A stretch of DNA of 64,000 nt from SFTJ01 sp045613305 (GTDB lineage: Bacteria; Bacteroidota; Bacteroidia; Bacteroidales; Muribaculaceae): contig JAZLAU010000027.1 in assembly GCA_045613305.1 (NCBI GenBank), forward strand, positions 1 through 64,000. Reading direction: 5' to 3'. Numbering within the stretch: position 1 is the stretch's first letter; the number at the start of each line of letters is the position of its first letter. The notes under the pieces are model-generated. The model ran no database searches. It had not been told where the DNA came from and was given only the letters and a program-made list of their open reading frames with translations. Below, piece by piece: positions 35,235-45,120 of the stretch. A program made the translations under genes and the position numbers.

Positions 35235-37418
35235 TCATTGCTTTTGCAAGTAAATTATCTTACTGGCAAACACGCCATTAAGAGCAATCTCTATGCCCTG
35301 ACGCATCAAAAACTCGCCAGTGAACACGCTACCTTCCCAATGGTCTTGATGGCCATCGCGGCAAAGTTCAGTAAGTTTATATCGTGCATTTGCATCAAGA
35401 CCGGCAAAATAAAAGCGTGGGCGGAAGTGATTCACATATTGCTCAAACTTATATGCAAAGAACACCGCTTCGGTCTTATTATCGTCGACATACATCAATG
35501 AGCAATAGCCATTATTGTCATAAGGCGAAAGCAAGCGATATTGGTTGCCCAACTGAACAACAGGGCGAATCTTCTTATATGTAGCAAACGCGTTCTTGGC
35601 ATATTCCTTTTCGCGGTCGGTAAGGTCACTCGGCTTCATCTCCATGCCCAAACGACCTGTCATAGCCACATCAAACCTGAACTTTAATGGTATCACTCTG
35701 CCGGTTTGATGATTTGGCGATGCGCTCACATGCTGTGCGGTGGCACACGCAGGGAAGAACATGCTTGTGCCCCACTGAATAAACAATCGCTGCTGGGCAT
35801 CGGTGTTATCGCTTGTCCAAAACTCATCGAAATATGGCATCAAGCCATAGTTCACACGGCCACCACCGCTGGCACAACACTGAAGCACCAAATCAGGATA
35901 TTTTTCGCGTATGCGTTCAAGGGTTTTTCGCAAGCCAAGATGATAATCAACATACAAATGACTTTGGTTATCGCCACTCAAATAATGCGAACCATAGTTG
36001 GTAATATCGAAGTTAGCATCCCACTTAATGTAATACAAATTAGGTGCTTCCGTCATTATATTATCAACCACGCCAAACACAAAGTCCTGCACAGCAGGAT
36101 TGCTCATGTCTAATATCAACTGTGTTCCGCCGCGGCCTGTGATTGGAGTGCGGTTTGGATGGCAAACTACCCAGTCGGGATGATTTTCATATAATTCACT
36201 CTTGGTGTTGGTCATTTCCGGCTCTATCCATAGGCCCCATTTCAAGCCACGCTCATTGGCGGCCTGGTCTAATGCTGCTAACCCTCCCGGCAATTTCTCG
36301 GTGTCGGTATACCAATCACCTAAAGCGCAATCGTCGACCGAGCGCTTATATTTTCGGCCAAACCAACCGTCGTCCATCACAAACAGTTCTCCGCCTAACT
36401 CCTTCAGTCCGTCCATCATTTTGGTCATACCCTCTTGGCTAACATTAAGGTATACACCTTCCCAACTGTTAAGCAATATCTTGCGAGGCTCGTTGCCATT
36501 ATGCACTTTGTTATTGAGGCGAGCCCAGCGGTGATAACTGCGGCTCACGCCTCCTTTACCCTCATTGCTATATGCAAAAGCCAATTCTGGAGTGGTAAAC
36601 GATTCGCCTTTCTTGAGAGTATATTGTGCATTGGCTTCATTAATGCCAACTATCAGATGATGCTCCTTTTTGTTGCGAGTGTCGATGGTGAAGCGATAAT
36701 TACCGCTCCAGCACAACACAGCACCTATCACTCGGCCCGAATTTTCTTGTGGCTTTCCGTCGAGCGACACCATTATGTTGGCCCTGTTGTCGAAGGCATT
36801 GCGTGTGCCGGCCAATTCTTGCATCTCCCACACGCCAGCCTGCAACGGCTCTTCATAAAGTTGGGCTTCCGAGCCCCAACCGCCATGCTGATGGCTCACC
36901 CACGCCGACCCTTGGCGCAAAGGCATGTAGCCGCTGGCATATTTAAGCAATGTTATTGCTCGTTTCTCATTGTTGCGTATCACGCTCCATGTTTCTATCA
37001 CATCGGCATTATTATACGCTCTGTAGCAAACATCCACCTCAAAGTCATAGAACTTGTCCTTCATCGTAATCACGTGAAGCACGCTATTCTTTTCTGCCTT
37101 TTGGCTATCGCTCAAATATTCCAACTCGGTGCTCATGTTGCCATCGTGATGCTTAACACTCAGTGCCGGCATGCTATTACAACCAGCGCCAAAGGCTGGA
37201 TAGGCATGCTCCCAAAGGCTATAGGCGGCATACACCTGATGCACATCGTCTATGCGCTCGCCATAATAACTCACATGCAACGGCTTTCCCTGCTCGGCCT
37301 TGAGCAAGAGCGTGGTGTTAGGCGTATTTACCAAAATATCCTTGCCGTGAATCGTCATCGATGGAACGCAAAAAAATGCCACCATCGTCATTAATAGGGT
37401 TTTTACAAGTTTGCTCAT
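35235..37418 (-). CDS. GH36 alpha-galactosidase
   Basis: A 727-residue protein with a signal peptide (about 1-25), a beta-sandwich N-terminal domain, and a TIM-barrel catalytic domain from about 310. LWIEPEMTN is the family signature. Nucleophile Asp467 lies in YIKWDANFD, and the acid/base is Asp537 in FWTSDNTD. It would release terminal alpha-galactose from melibiose, raffinose-type oligosaccharides or galactomannan. Most bacterial GH36 enzymes are intracellular, so the signal peptide indicates periplasmic use. It is transcribed alone; GH97 at 55215-57179 may overlap in substrate. Confidence 0.94.
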   Translation of the reverse strand: MSKLVKTLLMTMVAFFCVPSMTIHGKDILVNTPNTTLLLKAEQGKPLHVSYYGERIDDVHQVYAAYSLWEHAYPAFGAGCNSMPALSVKHHDGNMSTELEYLSDSQKAEKNSVLHVITMKDKFYDFEVDVCYRAYNNADVIETWSVIRNNEKRAITLLKYASGYMPLRQGSAWVSHQHGGWGSEAQLYEEPLQAGVWEMQELAGTRNAFDNRANIMVSLDGKPQENSGRVIGAVLCWSGNYRFTIDTRNKKEHHLIVGINEANAQYTLKKGESFTTPELAFAYSNEGKGGVSRSYHRWARLNNKVHNGNEPRKILLNSWEGVYLNVSQEGMTKMMDGLKELGGELFVMDDGWFGRKYKRSVDDCALGDWYTDTEKLPGGLAALDQAANERGLKWGLWIEPEMTNTKSELYENHPDWVVCHPNRTPITGRGGTQLILDMSNPAVQDFVFGVVDNIMTEAPNLYYIKWDANFDITNYGSHYLSGDNQSHLYVDYHLGLRKTLERIREKYPDLVLQCCASGGGRVNYGLMPYFDEFWTSDNTDAQQRLFIQWGTSMFFPACATAQHVSASPNHQTGRVIPLKFRFDVAMTGRLGMEMKPSDLTDREKEYAKNAFATYKKIRPVVQLGNQYRLLSPYDNNGYCSLMYVDDNKTEAVFFAYKFEQYVNHFRPRFYFAGLDANARYKLTELCRDGHQDHWEGSVFTGEFLMRQGIEIALNGVFASKIIYLQKQ

Positions 37419-37444
37419 GATAGGTTCGTTTATAGTTATTTTGA

Positions 37445-37452
37445 CAAAAGTA
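37445..37452 (-). promoter_or_regulatory. -7 element for the GH36 gene
   Basis: TACTTTTG on the minus strand, 26 bases before the ATG. A TTG occurs 22 bases further upstream (37475-37477). Confidence 0.5.
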
Positions 37453-37649
37453 ATGAAAGTGCGCGTATTATCATCAATAACACTCCTTAAAGTTTTTGAG
37501 CAATTGCGCCAACAACACTAACTCACCCCCTCAACTCTAAGCCATGGCATGATAAACCTTTAGGACACAGCAAACCGTGCCGCAAAAAAAATAGACTATA
37601 TAATTTAAAATATTTCTCTTTTCAATTCGTAATTGTAACGATTATTTAG

Positions 37650-37657
37650 TAAGTTTG
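37650..37657 (+). promoter_or_regulatory. -7 element for the rel/spoT gene
   Basis: TAAGTTTG, about 65 bases before the ATG at 37723. No convincing -33 element. Confidence 0.45.
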
Positions 37658-37722
37658 TAGTAAATTCGCTAATTAGCGCAAAAAATCAACTAAGCAAAAA
37701 CCATTAAAAAACTGCATATTCT

Positions 37723-39951
37723 ATGGGAACTTTAAACCTCACACCTCAACAGGAAGAGGAAATGATAAACTCCGCCTACCAACAACTGCTTGATGGTTAC
37801 CTTGCAAGCAACCACCGCAAAAAGGTTGAAATCATAGAACGCGCCTTCAAATTTGCCAAAGAAGCGCACAAAGGCATACGCCGTCGCTCTGGCGAACCAT
37901 ATATCATGCACCCAATAGAAGTGGCTCGAATCGTGAGCCAAGAAATCGGATTGGGTTCTACTTCTATCTGCTCGGCTTTGCTGCACGATGTGGTTGAAGA
38001 CACCGAATACACCGTTGAAGACATTGAAGCACAATTCGGCAAAAAAATTGCCGAAATAACCGAAGGGCTCACCAAGATTTCGGGCGGTATTTTTGGCGAC
38101 AAAGCATCGGCTCAAGCCGAAAACTTCCGAAAACTGCTACTCACCATGAGCAGCGACATTCGCGTGGTGCTTATAAAAATGGCCGACCGCTTGCACAACA
38201 TGCGCACTCTGGGGTCAATGGTGCCAAGCAAGCAATATAAAATTGCCGGCGAAACTCTTTACATCTATGCGCCTTTGGCTCACCGATTGGGACTTTTCGC
38301 CATCAAGACCGAATTAGAAGACCTAAGTTTCAAATACGAACACCCCGACATCTACAAGAACATTCAGCAAAAGATTGCCGAAAGCGAAGAAGCACGTAAC
38401 GACCTTTTCAAACGTTTCTCTTCGCCTATCATGCAACGATTGTCGAAGATGGGGCTAAAATATGAAATGAAGGCCCGCGTGAAGTCGGTTTACTCTATCT
38501 GGAACAAAATGGAAACCAAGCACATCCCGTTTGAAGAGGTTTATGACCTCTACGCTGCGCGTATTGTGTTTGAATGCCCTAACGATGCCGAAGAAAAGCA
38601 CATATGCTGGAACATCTATAGCGAAATCACCGACCTTTATCGATTGCATCCCGAACGCACACGCGACTGGATTAGCACTCCTAAGGCCAACGGCTATCGC
38701 GCTCTGCACCTAACGGTGATGGGGCCCGACGGAAAATGGGTGGAAGTGCAAATCAGAAGCCAACGCATGGACGAAATGGCCGAACGTGGATTTGCAGCGC
38801 ACTGGAAATATAAAATCGGCGAAGGCGAAGAAGAAAACGAACTCGCCATTTGGCTTCGCACTATTGAGGACATTCTCAAAAACCCCGAACCAAATGCAAT
38901 CGACTTCCTCGACACTATAAAACTCAACCTGTTTGCTTCTGAAATCGTGGTGTTTACACCTAAAGGCGAGTTGATTACGCTGCCTAACGGCGCTTCTATC
39001 CTCGACTTTGCCTACACATTGCACTCCGACCTCGGCAACCATTGTATTGCCGGTAAGGTTAATCACAAACTCGTGCCGCTTTCTCACAAACTCAACAGTG
39101 GCGACCAAGCCGAAGTGCTAACATCTAATTCGCAACAGCCTTTGCCCGAGTGGGAATCGTTTTTAGTTACGGCTAAAGGCAAGCAACGATTGCGTGCCGC
39201 TCTGCGTCGCGACCACCGACAGATTACCGAACAAGGCGAAAAGATGCTTAAAGATTTCCTTATCGAAAACAAGTTGGAATACGACAACAACACCCTAACA
39301 AAAATTGTGGGCAACATGGGGCTGCGAAACAGCAACGAATTGTGCTTCATGGTTGGAAACAACGAAGTGGCTTTGTCGGAACAACTGCTCAAATACGCTA
39401 AAAAGAAAGATAGCACCGGTTTGCTTTCTAAACTTCTTCGCATCGGTTCTAAACAAAAGGTCGAAGAAAATGTTATTAAGTTTGAAGGCAAAATCGACCC
39501 TAAAGTGGTGTACCAACTCACCAACTCTAACGGCGTTCGCAACTACACGCTTGCCGACTGCTGCCACCCTATTCCTGGCGATGACGTGGTGGGGTTTGTT
39601 AATCAAAACAACATCGTAGAAGTGCACAAGTTGACTTGCCACGAAATGATGCGACTAAAAAGCAGCTTCGGCAGCCGTCTGCTGCAAACTCATTGGGAAG
39701 ACTATTCTACAAAGTTCTTGGCTTCGGTTGAAATCAACGGCATCGACCGCATGGGCATTTTACAAGAAATCGTATATCTCATTTCTTCTACTCTTGCCAT
39801 CAACTTGCGACGCCTCAACATCGCTGCTAACGACGGCGTGTTTAAGTGCGAAATGGATGTGATGGTGGGCGACACTAAAGTTATCGACCAATTGTGCCGA
39901 CGCATTCGTCAAGTGCCTGGAGTGAAGATGGCTCACCGCATCAACACCTAA
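37723..39951 (+). CDS. RelA/SpoT bifunctional (p)ppGpp synthetase/hydrolase
   Basis: A 742-residue long Rel protein. The hydrolase domain has HDVVED at 88-93 and HPIEVARIV before it. The synthetase domain (about 240-360) contains YDLYAARIVF and NGYRALHLTVMGPDGKWVEV. A TGS domain (about 395-455) and a C-terminal ACT domain (about 668-742) follow. Both catalytic signatures look intact, so it can probably make and degrade the alarmone (p)ppGpp. It acts in the cytosol with ribosomes. The next gene, 84 bases on, is a PgpH-like HD phosphodiesterase, so two nucleotide-signalling genes are neighbours. I leave the symbol open because rel and spoT are both used for such proteins. Confidence 0.95.
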   Translation: MGTLNLTPQQEEEMINSAYQQLLDGYLASNHRKKVEIIERAFKFAKEAHKGIRRRSGEPYIMHPIEVARIVSQEIGLGSTSICSALLHDVVEDTEYTVEDIEAQFGKKIAEITEGLTKISGGIFGDKASAQAENFRKLLLTMSSDIRVVLIKMADRLHNMRTLGSMVPSKQYKIAGETLYIYAPLAHRLGLFAIKTELEDLSFKYEHPDIYKNIQQKIAESEEARNDLFKRFSSPIMQRLSKMGLKYEMKARVKSVYSIWNKMETKHIPFEEVYDLYAARIVFECPNDAEEKHICWNIYSEITDLYRLHPERTRDWISTPKANGYRALHLTVMGPDGKWVEVQIRSQRMDEMAERGFAAHWKYKIGEGEEENELAIWLRTIEDILKNPEPNAIDFLDTIKLNLFASEIVVFTPKGELITLPNGASILDFAYTLHSDLGNHCIAGKVNHKLVPLSHKLNSGDQAEVLTSNSQQPLPEWESFLVTAKGKQRLRAALRRDHRQITEQGEKMLKDFLIENKLEYDNNTLTKIVGNMGLRNSNELCFMVGNNEVALSEQLLKYAKKKDSTGLLSKLLRIGSKQKVEENVIKFEGKIDPKVVYQLTNSNGVRNYTLADCCHPIPGDDVVGFVNQNNIVEVHKLTCHEMMRLKSSFGSRLLQTHWEDYSTKFLASVEINGIDRMGILQEIVYLISSTLAINLRRLNIAANDGVFKCEMDVMVGDTKVIDQLCRRIRQVPGVKMAHRINT

Positions 39952-40035
39952 CTCATGGGGTAGGACGTAGGTTTTTGGCCCTACTCGACTCACAAACATC
40001 ATGTTTATTTTTACATTTAACTGCAATTTGCATTT

Positions 40036-42213
40036 ATGGCAAAATTAAAATTTAAACTGAAACAAATAACCATCCTGCAGATTCTGATTCTTTTGGCCTC
40101 AATAGCCATCGTGTCGCTGTGTCTGCCTAAGGAGCATAAATATCAATACTCTTACCAAGTAGACAAGCCTTGGGAATACTCGTTGCTCACTGCTCCGTTC
40201 GACATTCCTATAGAACTCGATGCCGCATCGGCCGAAAAACTCCGCGACAGCATCGTCAACAACTTCGTGAGCGTATATCATCCCGACAAAAACATTTCAT
40301 CGTCGCGACTGCAAGCCATAGCCAACATTAAGCAAGGCATCAACAGTTACAATCGCCTGTTTTATGTTAGCACTTTAAAGCAAATATATCAACGAGGCAT
40401 TGTCGACAACAACACCTACGACCGAATTAAAAGTGGCAAACTGCCCTACATTCGACAAGTAGACGAAACCGACCACACCATCAAGTACGTTTCAACCCGA
40501 AACCTCTACTCGGTGCGTTCGGCCTACGAATACCTCGACTCGCTGGCGGCTTCTCGCAACATCAGCGAAGAGTTTGCCAACCTGCAAATTAACCGATTCT
40601 TAACCCCTAACATGGTGGTCGACTCGGTGCGCTCGTTAGAGTTGCTTAAGCAAAAACTGCAAAAGGAATTGGCTCCTGTGGGCATCATCCAAAAAGGCGA
40701 ACGAATCATCGACCGCGGTGATGTGGTGACTCCTCAAATCGAATCGGCTCTTAACTACCTTCGCTCTGAAAACATTGCCCTGTCATCTACATCAAACAAA
40801 TCGATGTTTCAGACAGCAAGCAAGGTGATAATCATTGCCATTTTGTTTATCTTGCTTTATGTTTATCTTGCCGTATTCCGAAACAGCATATTTTGCGACA
40901 TTCGCAAACTAACGTTTGTGATGCTGCTATTGGTATGCTTCACTTCTATATTCTTCATTGCAATAGGCCTCGACCCTGTTAAGGCAAGTTACATCATGCC
41001 GTTTGCATTAGTCCCTATTGCAATGGTAACCTTCTTCGACTCGGGAACAGCAATAGTGGTACATCTCATAGAGGTCATGATTGCATCTATCGTTTCGGCC
41101 TACTCTACCGACCTCGTGCTGATGCAGATTGTGGCCGGCATTGTTGCCATCACCTCTATGCAAGAAATGTCGCGTCGCTCACAATTGGCTCGATGCGCTA
41201 TTCTTGTCATGATTAGTTACAGCATCATTTATTTGGCTTGTTTCTTGATGGAAAAAGGTTCGTTCACCGGCGTGAGCAAATATGTGTTTGGTTACTTCCT
41301 AATCAACGCCATCTTCCTTTCTTTCTCTAACTTGCTCATCTATCTGCTCGAAAAAATGTTCGGTTTCACATCTTCACTCACATTGGTGGAACTTACCGAC
41401 CTCAATCAGCCTGTGCTTCGCCAACTATCGGAATCATGCCCAGGCACTTTCCAACACGTTATGCAGGTGTCGAACATTGCTGCCGAAGCCGCTCACCGCA
41501 TTGGTGCTAACGTGCAACTTGTGCGTGTAGGGGCCATATATCACGACATTGGCAAAATTAAGAGCCCTAATTTCTTCACCGAAAACCAACGTAGCATCAA
41601 CCCTCACACCCTATTGACACCCGAACAAAGTGCTTCAATCGTGATTCGACACGTGACCGACGGGCTGGAATTGGCCGATAAAGCCAAGTTGCCTCAAGCA
41701 ATCAAAGACTTTATCATTCAGCACCACGGCAATGGCATGACTCAGTATTTCTACACTCAAGCATGCAACAACAGCAAAACCGGCGAGGTTGACCCTGCTA
41801 TTTTCACATATCCTGGGCCTAACCCTCAAACTCGCGAAACTGCCATTGTTATGATGGCCGATGCTACCGAAGCTGCAGCCAAGAGCCTTACCGACCACTC
41901 GCACGATGCAATTTGCAAATTGGTGACAAAGATAATCGACTCGCAAGTGGCAAGCGGATTGCTTAAAGATGCGCCTATTAGTTTCCGCGACGTGGAAATC
42001 ATCAAAAAGACTTTCATCGAACGCCTTGAATCACTCTATAGGACTCGAATAAAGTACCCCGACAAAATTAAGCCCATGCAGCCAAAGGCCGTGACCGATG
42101 AGAAACCGGCCGACGAAGCATCAAAAACCGATGCCGCAGCCGAAAATACGGCCGATGAAGCATCAAAAACCGCTGCCGAAAATACGGCTAATGCTACCGA
42201 AGCAAAACAATAA
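40036..42213 (+). CDS. PgpH-like 7TM-HD phosphodiesterase
   Basis: A 725-residue protein. An N-terminal helix is followed by a long extracytoplasmic 7TMR-HDED-like domain (about 35-255), seven membrane segments (about 265-460), and a cytosolic HD domain with the motif IYHDIGKIKSP near residue 503. In Listeria the same architecture (PgpH) hydrolyses c-di-AMP to pApA. The C-terminus is an Ala/Glu/Thr-rich tail built from a near-duplicated 12-14-residue unit (EASKT and AENTA). It follows rel/spoT by 84 bases. The c-di-AMP role is transferred from the family. Confidence 0.88.
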   Translation: MAKLKFKLKQITILQILILLASIAIVSLCLPKEHKYQYSYQVDKPWEYSLLTAPFDIPIELDAASAEKLRDSIVNNFVSVYHPDKNISSSRLQAIANIKQGINSYNRLFYVSTLKQIYQRGIVDNNTYDRIKSGKLPYIRQVDETDHTIKYVSTRNLYSVRSAYEYLDSLAASRNISEEFANLQINRFLTPNMVVDSVRSLELLKQKLQKELAPVGIIQKGERIIDRGDVVTPQIESALNYLRSENIALSSTSNKSMFQTASKVIIIAILFILLYVYLAVFRNSIFCDIRKLTFVMLLLVCFTSIFFIAIGLDPVKASYIMPFALVPIAMVTFFDSGTAIVVHLIEVMIASIVSAYSTDLVLMQIVAGIVAITSMQEMSRRSQLARCAILVMISYSIIYLACFLMEKGSFTGVSKYVFGYFLINAIFLSFSNLLIYLLEKMFGFTSSLTLVELTDLNQPVLRQLSESCPGTFQHVMQVSNIAAEAAHRIGANVQLVRVGAIYHDIGKIKSPNFFTENQRSINPHTLLTPEQSASIVIRHVTDGLELADKAKLPQAIKDFIIQHHGNGMTQYFYTQACNNSKTGEVDPAIFTYPGPNPQTRETAIVMMADATEAAAKSLTDHSHDAICKLVTKIIDSQVASGLLKDAPISFRDVEIIKKTFIERLESLYRTRIKYPDKIKPMQPKAVTDEKPADEASKTDAAAENTADEASKTAAENTANATEAKQ
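42109..42186 (+). repeat. Tandem in-gene repeat in the pgpH-like tail
   Basis: Two copies of a unit that starts GCCGANGAAGCATCAAAAAC and ends GAAAATACG. The first is 42 bases (42109-42150), the second 36 (42151-42186). It encodes the Ala/Glu/Thr-rich C-terminal tail. Confidence 0.7.
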
Positions 42214-42523
42214 TTCGATTATATCACGAAAAAAATGCAGCCCGACTCAAGGCTGCATTTTTTCATTTGCTTTTAATTTCCTCGCGGCGGATGACCTCAT
42301 ATGAGCACTTGCGGCAATGAAGCCTTTTCCACTCTTGGTGCCGGTGTCGCTACTATCCATAATGCAGTGTATGAAAGTGTTGTTAACGCCATATTCGCGC
42401 ATATTTTCATCCATTTTGCCCGCAAAACAAGCGCATGCCGATAAACTTATTTCTTAATTATCTATAATTTTCTAAAATAACATTTTGCATTTTTCGTTAC
42501 TATAATAAAACGTAAACTATTGC
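42214..42523. other. Intergenic region with terminator and a possible fossil ORF
   Basis: A 310-base gap. The plus-strand terminator of the pgpH-like gene sits at 42234-42263. The minus strand of 42247-42414 can be read as 55 codons ([14 protein letters not shown] at its start) preceded in frame by [12 protein letters not shown], which resembles a lipoprotein signal end without an initiator. I treat it as a possible remnant rather than a gene. The last 80 bases are AT-rich leader for the next gene. Confidence 0.5.
42234..42263 (+). terminator. Terminator after the pgpH-like gene
   Basis: AATGCAGCC at 42234-42242 pairs with GGCTGCATT at 42251-42259 around an 8-base loop, then a T-run to 42263. 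Confidence 0.85.
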
Positions 42524-43021
42524 ATGGCAACTTATAAATTTACACTCCTACTCATCTTAGGCATTGCGCTACTGTTGATAGCGCTACTGCTATTGTTTAA
42601 GCCAAAACTGCCCTCAGTGGTTTTTGCTTTCACCGGCATGCTTGCACTCCATTTCGGAGGACATATATACCTAACCAACAGTGCGTTAGCCACATGGTCG
42701 ATTGTAACACTAATCATCGGTTGGCTTCACATAATGCAGCCAAAAGATGAGCCCAAATGGTCGAAAACATCAAACCTCTACATCAATCTCGGAAGCATAG
42801 CCGGCCTGCTGGTGGGCATTGCTATCGATGCGCGCGTTATGCTGCTTTGCCTTTGCTTGGGCTGCGTGTTCGGATTCATCACTTACACAAAAACACCATC
42901 GGGCGCTTGGCTAAAATTTCCTACTTTCACTTTTATTCAGTATTTTTGTGCTAAATGTTTCCCAACGATTGCCACTTTAGCCATGGTAGGCATAGCAATT
43001 GAAGGGTTTATCATTGATTAA
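42524..43021 (+). CDS. Hypothetical membrane protein, about five helices
   Basis: A 165-residue very hydrophobic protein with about five membrane helices, starting with LLLILGIALLLIALLLLF. A short polar loop (PKDEPKWSKTSN) separates the first three from the rest. I recognise no family. It resembles small integral membrane proteins annotated as hypothetical in Bacteroidales. It is placed between the pgpH-like and DUF4919 genes on the same strand, with no obvious shared operon. Confidence 0.6.
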   Translation: MATYKFTLLLILGIALLLIALLLLFKPKLPSVVFAFTGMLALHFGGHIYLTNSALATWSIVTLIIGWLHIMQPKDEPKWSKTSNLYINLGSIAGLLVGIAIDARVMLLCLCLGCVFGFITYTKTPSGAWLKFPTFTFIQYFCAKCFPTIATLAMVGIAIEGFIID

Positions 43022-43097
43022 CAAGCGTTTTTGCTCATCTAAACAGAGCAAATTCGGCTGAAATTAATTAGTTTTTTTACGACATTCATCACACATA

Positions 43098-43820
43098 ATG
43101 AGATATTTCATATTCACCGTTATAGCCACGTTGCTTTTGGCACTTTCGCTGCCTACTTTAGCACAAAAATTTGTGGTGAAGCCTGTTGACTTCACTGAAA
43201 TACAAACCGCAACTCTCGACCCTAACTCGAAATATTATTTTCCTCGATTAGAGCGCGAGTTTGAGCGCAACGAGACCATCATGACTCTCGACGACTACCG
43301 CTATTTGTATTACGGCTACGTGTTTCAAGAAGACTACAACCCTTTCCGCGAATCGCCTTACAGCGAAATGATTGACTCAATCTATTACAAAAAGGAATTC
43401 ACTCGCGCCGAATGCGACACAATAGAAAAATATGCCGAACTTTCGCTCGAAGACAACATTTTCGACCTTCAGCAGATGGAATTCTACATCTACACCCTTA
43501 AGGAAAAGAAAAAATTTGCGCGAGCTGCAATTCGACAATATCGTCTAAACAACATCATTGCTGCTATCCTTTCAAGCGGAAACGGCACTGCCGAAAGCCC
43601 TTGGGTGGTGACTTCGCCTGCTCACGAATACTATATCCTTAACAAACTCGGATATGTGGCAACAGGGCACAAACCTATGCCTAACAACATCGACTTCATT
43701 TCGGTGAAAAAGAAAAACGACAAGTCGCCTGAAGGGTTCTACTTCGATGCGTCGAAGATTATCGAAGTGGTGAACACTAAGTTTATCGAAGACACCGAAG
43801 AGAGCGTTAGTCAAAACTAA
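43098..43820 (+). CDS. DUF4919 family secreted protein
   Basis: A 240-residue protein with a signal peptide (about 1-22, ending LPTLAQ). KYYFPRLEREFERNETIMT and DDYRYLYYGYVFQEDYNPF are the recognisable core of DUF4919, a Bacteroidetes family of unknown function. It is charged, probably helical, with no membrane segment after the signal. It ends 29 bases before queA on the same strand; co-transcription is possible. Confidence 0.82.
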   Translation: MRYFIFTVIATLLLALSLPTLAQKFVVKPVDFTEIQTATLDPNSKYYFPRLEREFERNETIMTLDDYRYLYYGYVFQEDYNPFRESPYSEMIDSIYYKKEFTRAECDTIEKYAELSLEDNIFDLQQMEFYIYTLKEKKKFARAAIRQYRLNNIIAAILSSGNGTAESPWVVTSPAHEYYILNKLGYVATGHKPMPNNIDFISVKKKNDKSPEGFYFDASKIIEVVNTKFIEDTEESVSQN

Positions 43821-43849
43821 TCAGTGCTTTTATCTGCCCTACACTCACA

Positions 43850-45079
43850 ATGAACATCGACGACATTAGAAACATTAAAATAGAAGATTTCAACTACAAT
43901 CTTCCCGACGAACGCATTGCTAAGCATCCGCTTGCCGAACGCGAAAAATGCAAACTTCTCTTATTTGCAAACAACAACATCAGTGAGCACCAGTTTGCCG
44001 ATGTGCCAAGCCTTTTGCCGGAGCGTAGCATGCTCATCTACAACAACACCAAGGTAATCAACGCCCGACTTCGTTTCCAAAAGGCTAACGGTGGCGCCAC
44101 TATCGAAATTTTCTGCTTGGAGCCAGTTGCCCCTCGCGACTACGCACAAATTTTCCAAACCACCGAATCGTGCTCTTGGCTGTGCTTTGTGGGCAACAGC
44201 AAGCGCTGGAAATCTGGCGAACTCACACAATCGGTTATTGTCGACGGCCAAGAAGTTGTGCTTTCAGCAACACGCGGCGAACGTCGCGGCAACGCTTTCG
44301 AAATAATATTCAATTGGAACAACAGCAACGTAACATTTGCCTCAATTCTCGATGCTATTGGCGAAATACCAATCCCGCCATATCTTAACCGCAGCACCGA
44401 GCCAAGCGATTTGGCCGACTATCAAACCGTATACTCTCACATTGAGGGAAGTGTGGCTGCTCCTACTGCCGGACTGCATTTCACCGACAGCGTTTTGGCC
44501 GAGTGCGACAAGTTAGGTATCAAACGTCGCGAACTGACCTTACACGTAGGTGCCGGCACGTTCCAACCTGTTAAAAGCGAAACAATCGGCGAGCACGATA
44601 TGCACACCGAATTCATCTCGGTGCCTAAGCAACTAATCATCGACATTCTTAATGCCGAAGGGCCAATAGTGGCTGTGGGCACTACAAGCGTGCGCACTCT
44701 CGAAAGCCTTTACTATATTGGACTGATTCTGCATCGCAACCCTAATGCCTCTGAGCAAGAACTTAGAGTCGGACAATGGATGCCTTACACCGACGGTAGC
44801 CCCATCTCTACTGCCGAGGCGCTTAATGCCATTATTGACTATCTCGACCGAAACGGAATTGACACTTACATCGGCTCTACTCAAATCATGATTGCACCTT
44901 CTTTCCAATTCCACGTCATCAGCGGCATGATAACCAATTTCCACCAACCTCAATCCACCCTTCTACTGCTCGTTTCGGCTTTTGTGGGCGAGGGGAACTG
45001 GACTCGAATCTACGATTTCGCACTTAACAACGACTTCCGTTTCCTTAGTTATGGCGACGGTTCGCTGCTCTTGCGTTAA
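43850..45079 (+). CDS. queA: S-adenosylmethionine:tRNA ribosyltransferase-isomerase
   Basis: A 409-residue QueA. Recognisable stretches are FNYNLPDERIAKHPL at the start, PPYLNR and YQTVYSHIEGSVAAPTAGLH in the middle, HVGAGTFQPV, GTTSVRTLES and NFHQPQSTLLLLVSAFVGEG. The enzyme transfers the ribosyl part of SAM to preQ1 in tRNA, forming epoxyqueuosine. The E. coli protein is about 356 residues. The extra length here comes mainly from about 35 residues between RTLES and TQIMI (about 286-340) and a short N-terminal extension. It is cytosolic and starts 29 bases after the DUF4919 gene. Confidence 0.93.
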   Translation: MNIDDIRNIKIEDFNYNLPDERIAKHPLAEREKCKLLLFANNNISEHQFADVPSLLPERSMLIYNNTKVINARLRFQKANGGATIEIFCLEPVAPRDYAQIFQTTESCSWLCFVGNSKRWKSGELTQSVIVDGQEVVLSATRGERRGNAFEIIFNWNNSNVTFASILDAIGEIPIPPYLNRSTEPSDLADYQTVYSHIEGSVAAPTAGLHFTDSVLAECDKLGIKRRELTLHVGAGTFQPVKSETIGEHDMHTEFISVPKQLIIDILNAEGPIVAVGTTSVRTLESLYYIGLILHRNPNASEQELRVGQWMPYTDGSPISTAEALNAIIDYLDRNGIDTYIGSTQIMIAPSFQFHVISGMITNFHQPQSTLLLLVSAFVGEGNWTRIYDFALNNDFRFLSYGDGSLLLR

Positions 45080-45120
45080 ACAAATAGCACTTACCACTTT
45101 TTTTACCACTTTTCACACCT

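Larger units (their letters stand above)
37419..37722. other. Divergent intergenic region between GH36 and rel/spoT
   Basis: A 304-base non-coding gap. It holds a -7 element for GH36 on the minus strand (37445-37452) and one for the rel/spoT gene on the plus strand (37650-37657). The middle is AT-rich with no other feature I could support. Confidence 0.7.

Noticed and set aside
36435..37394. 319-codon open frame on the plus strand
   Set aside because: Antisense to the GH36 gene with a non-protein-like composition. Shadow frame.
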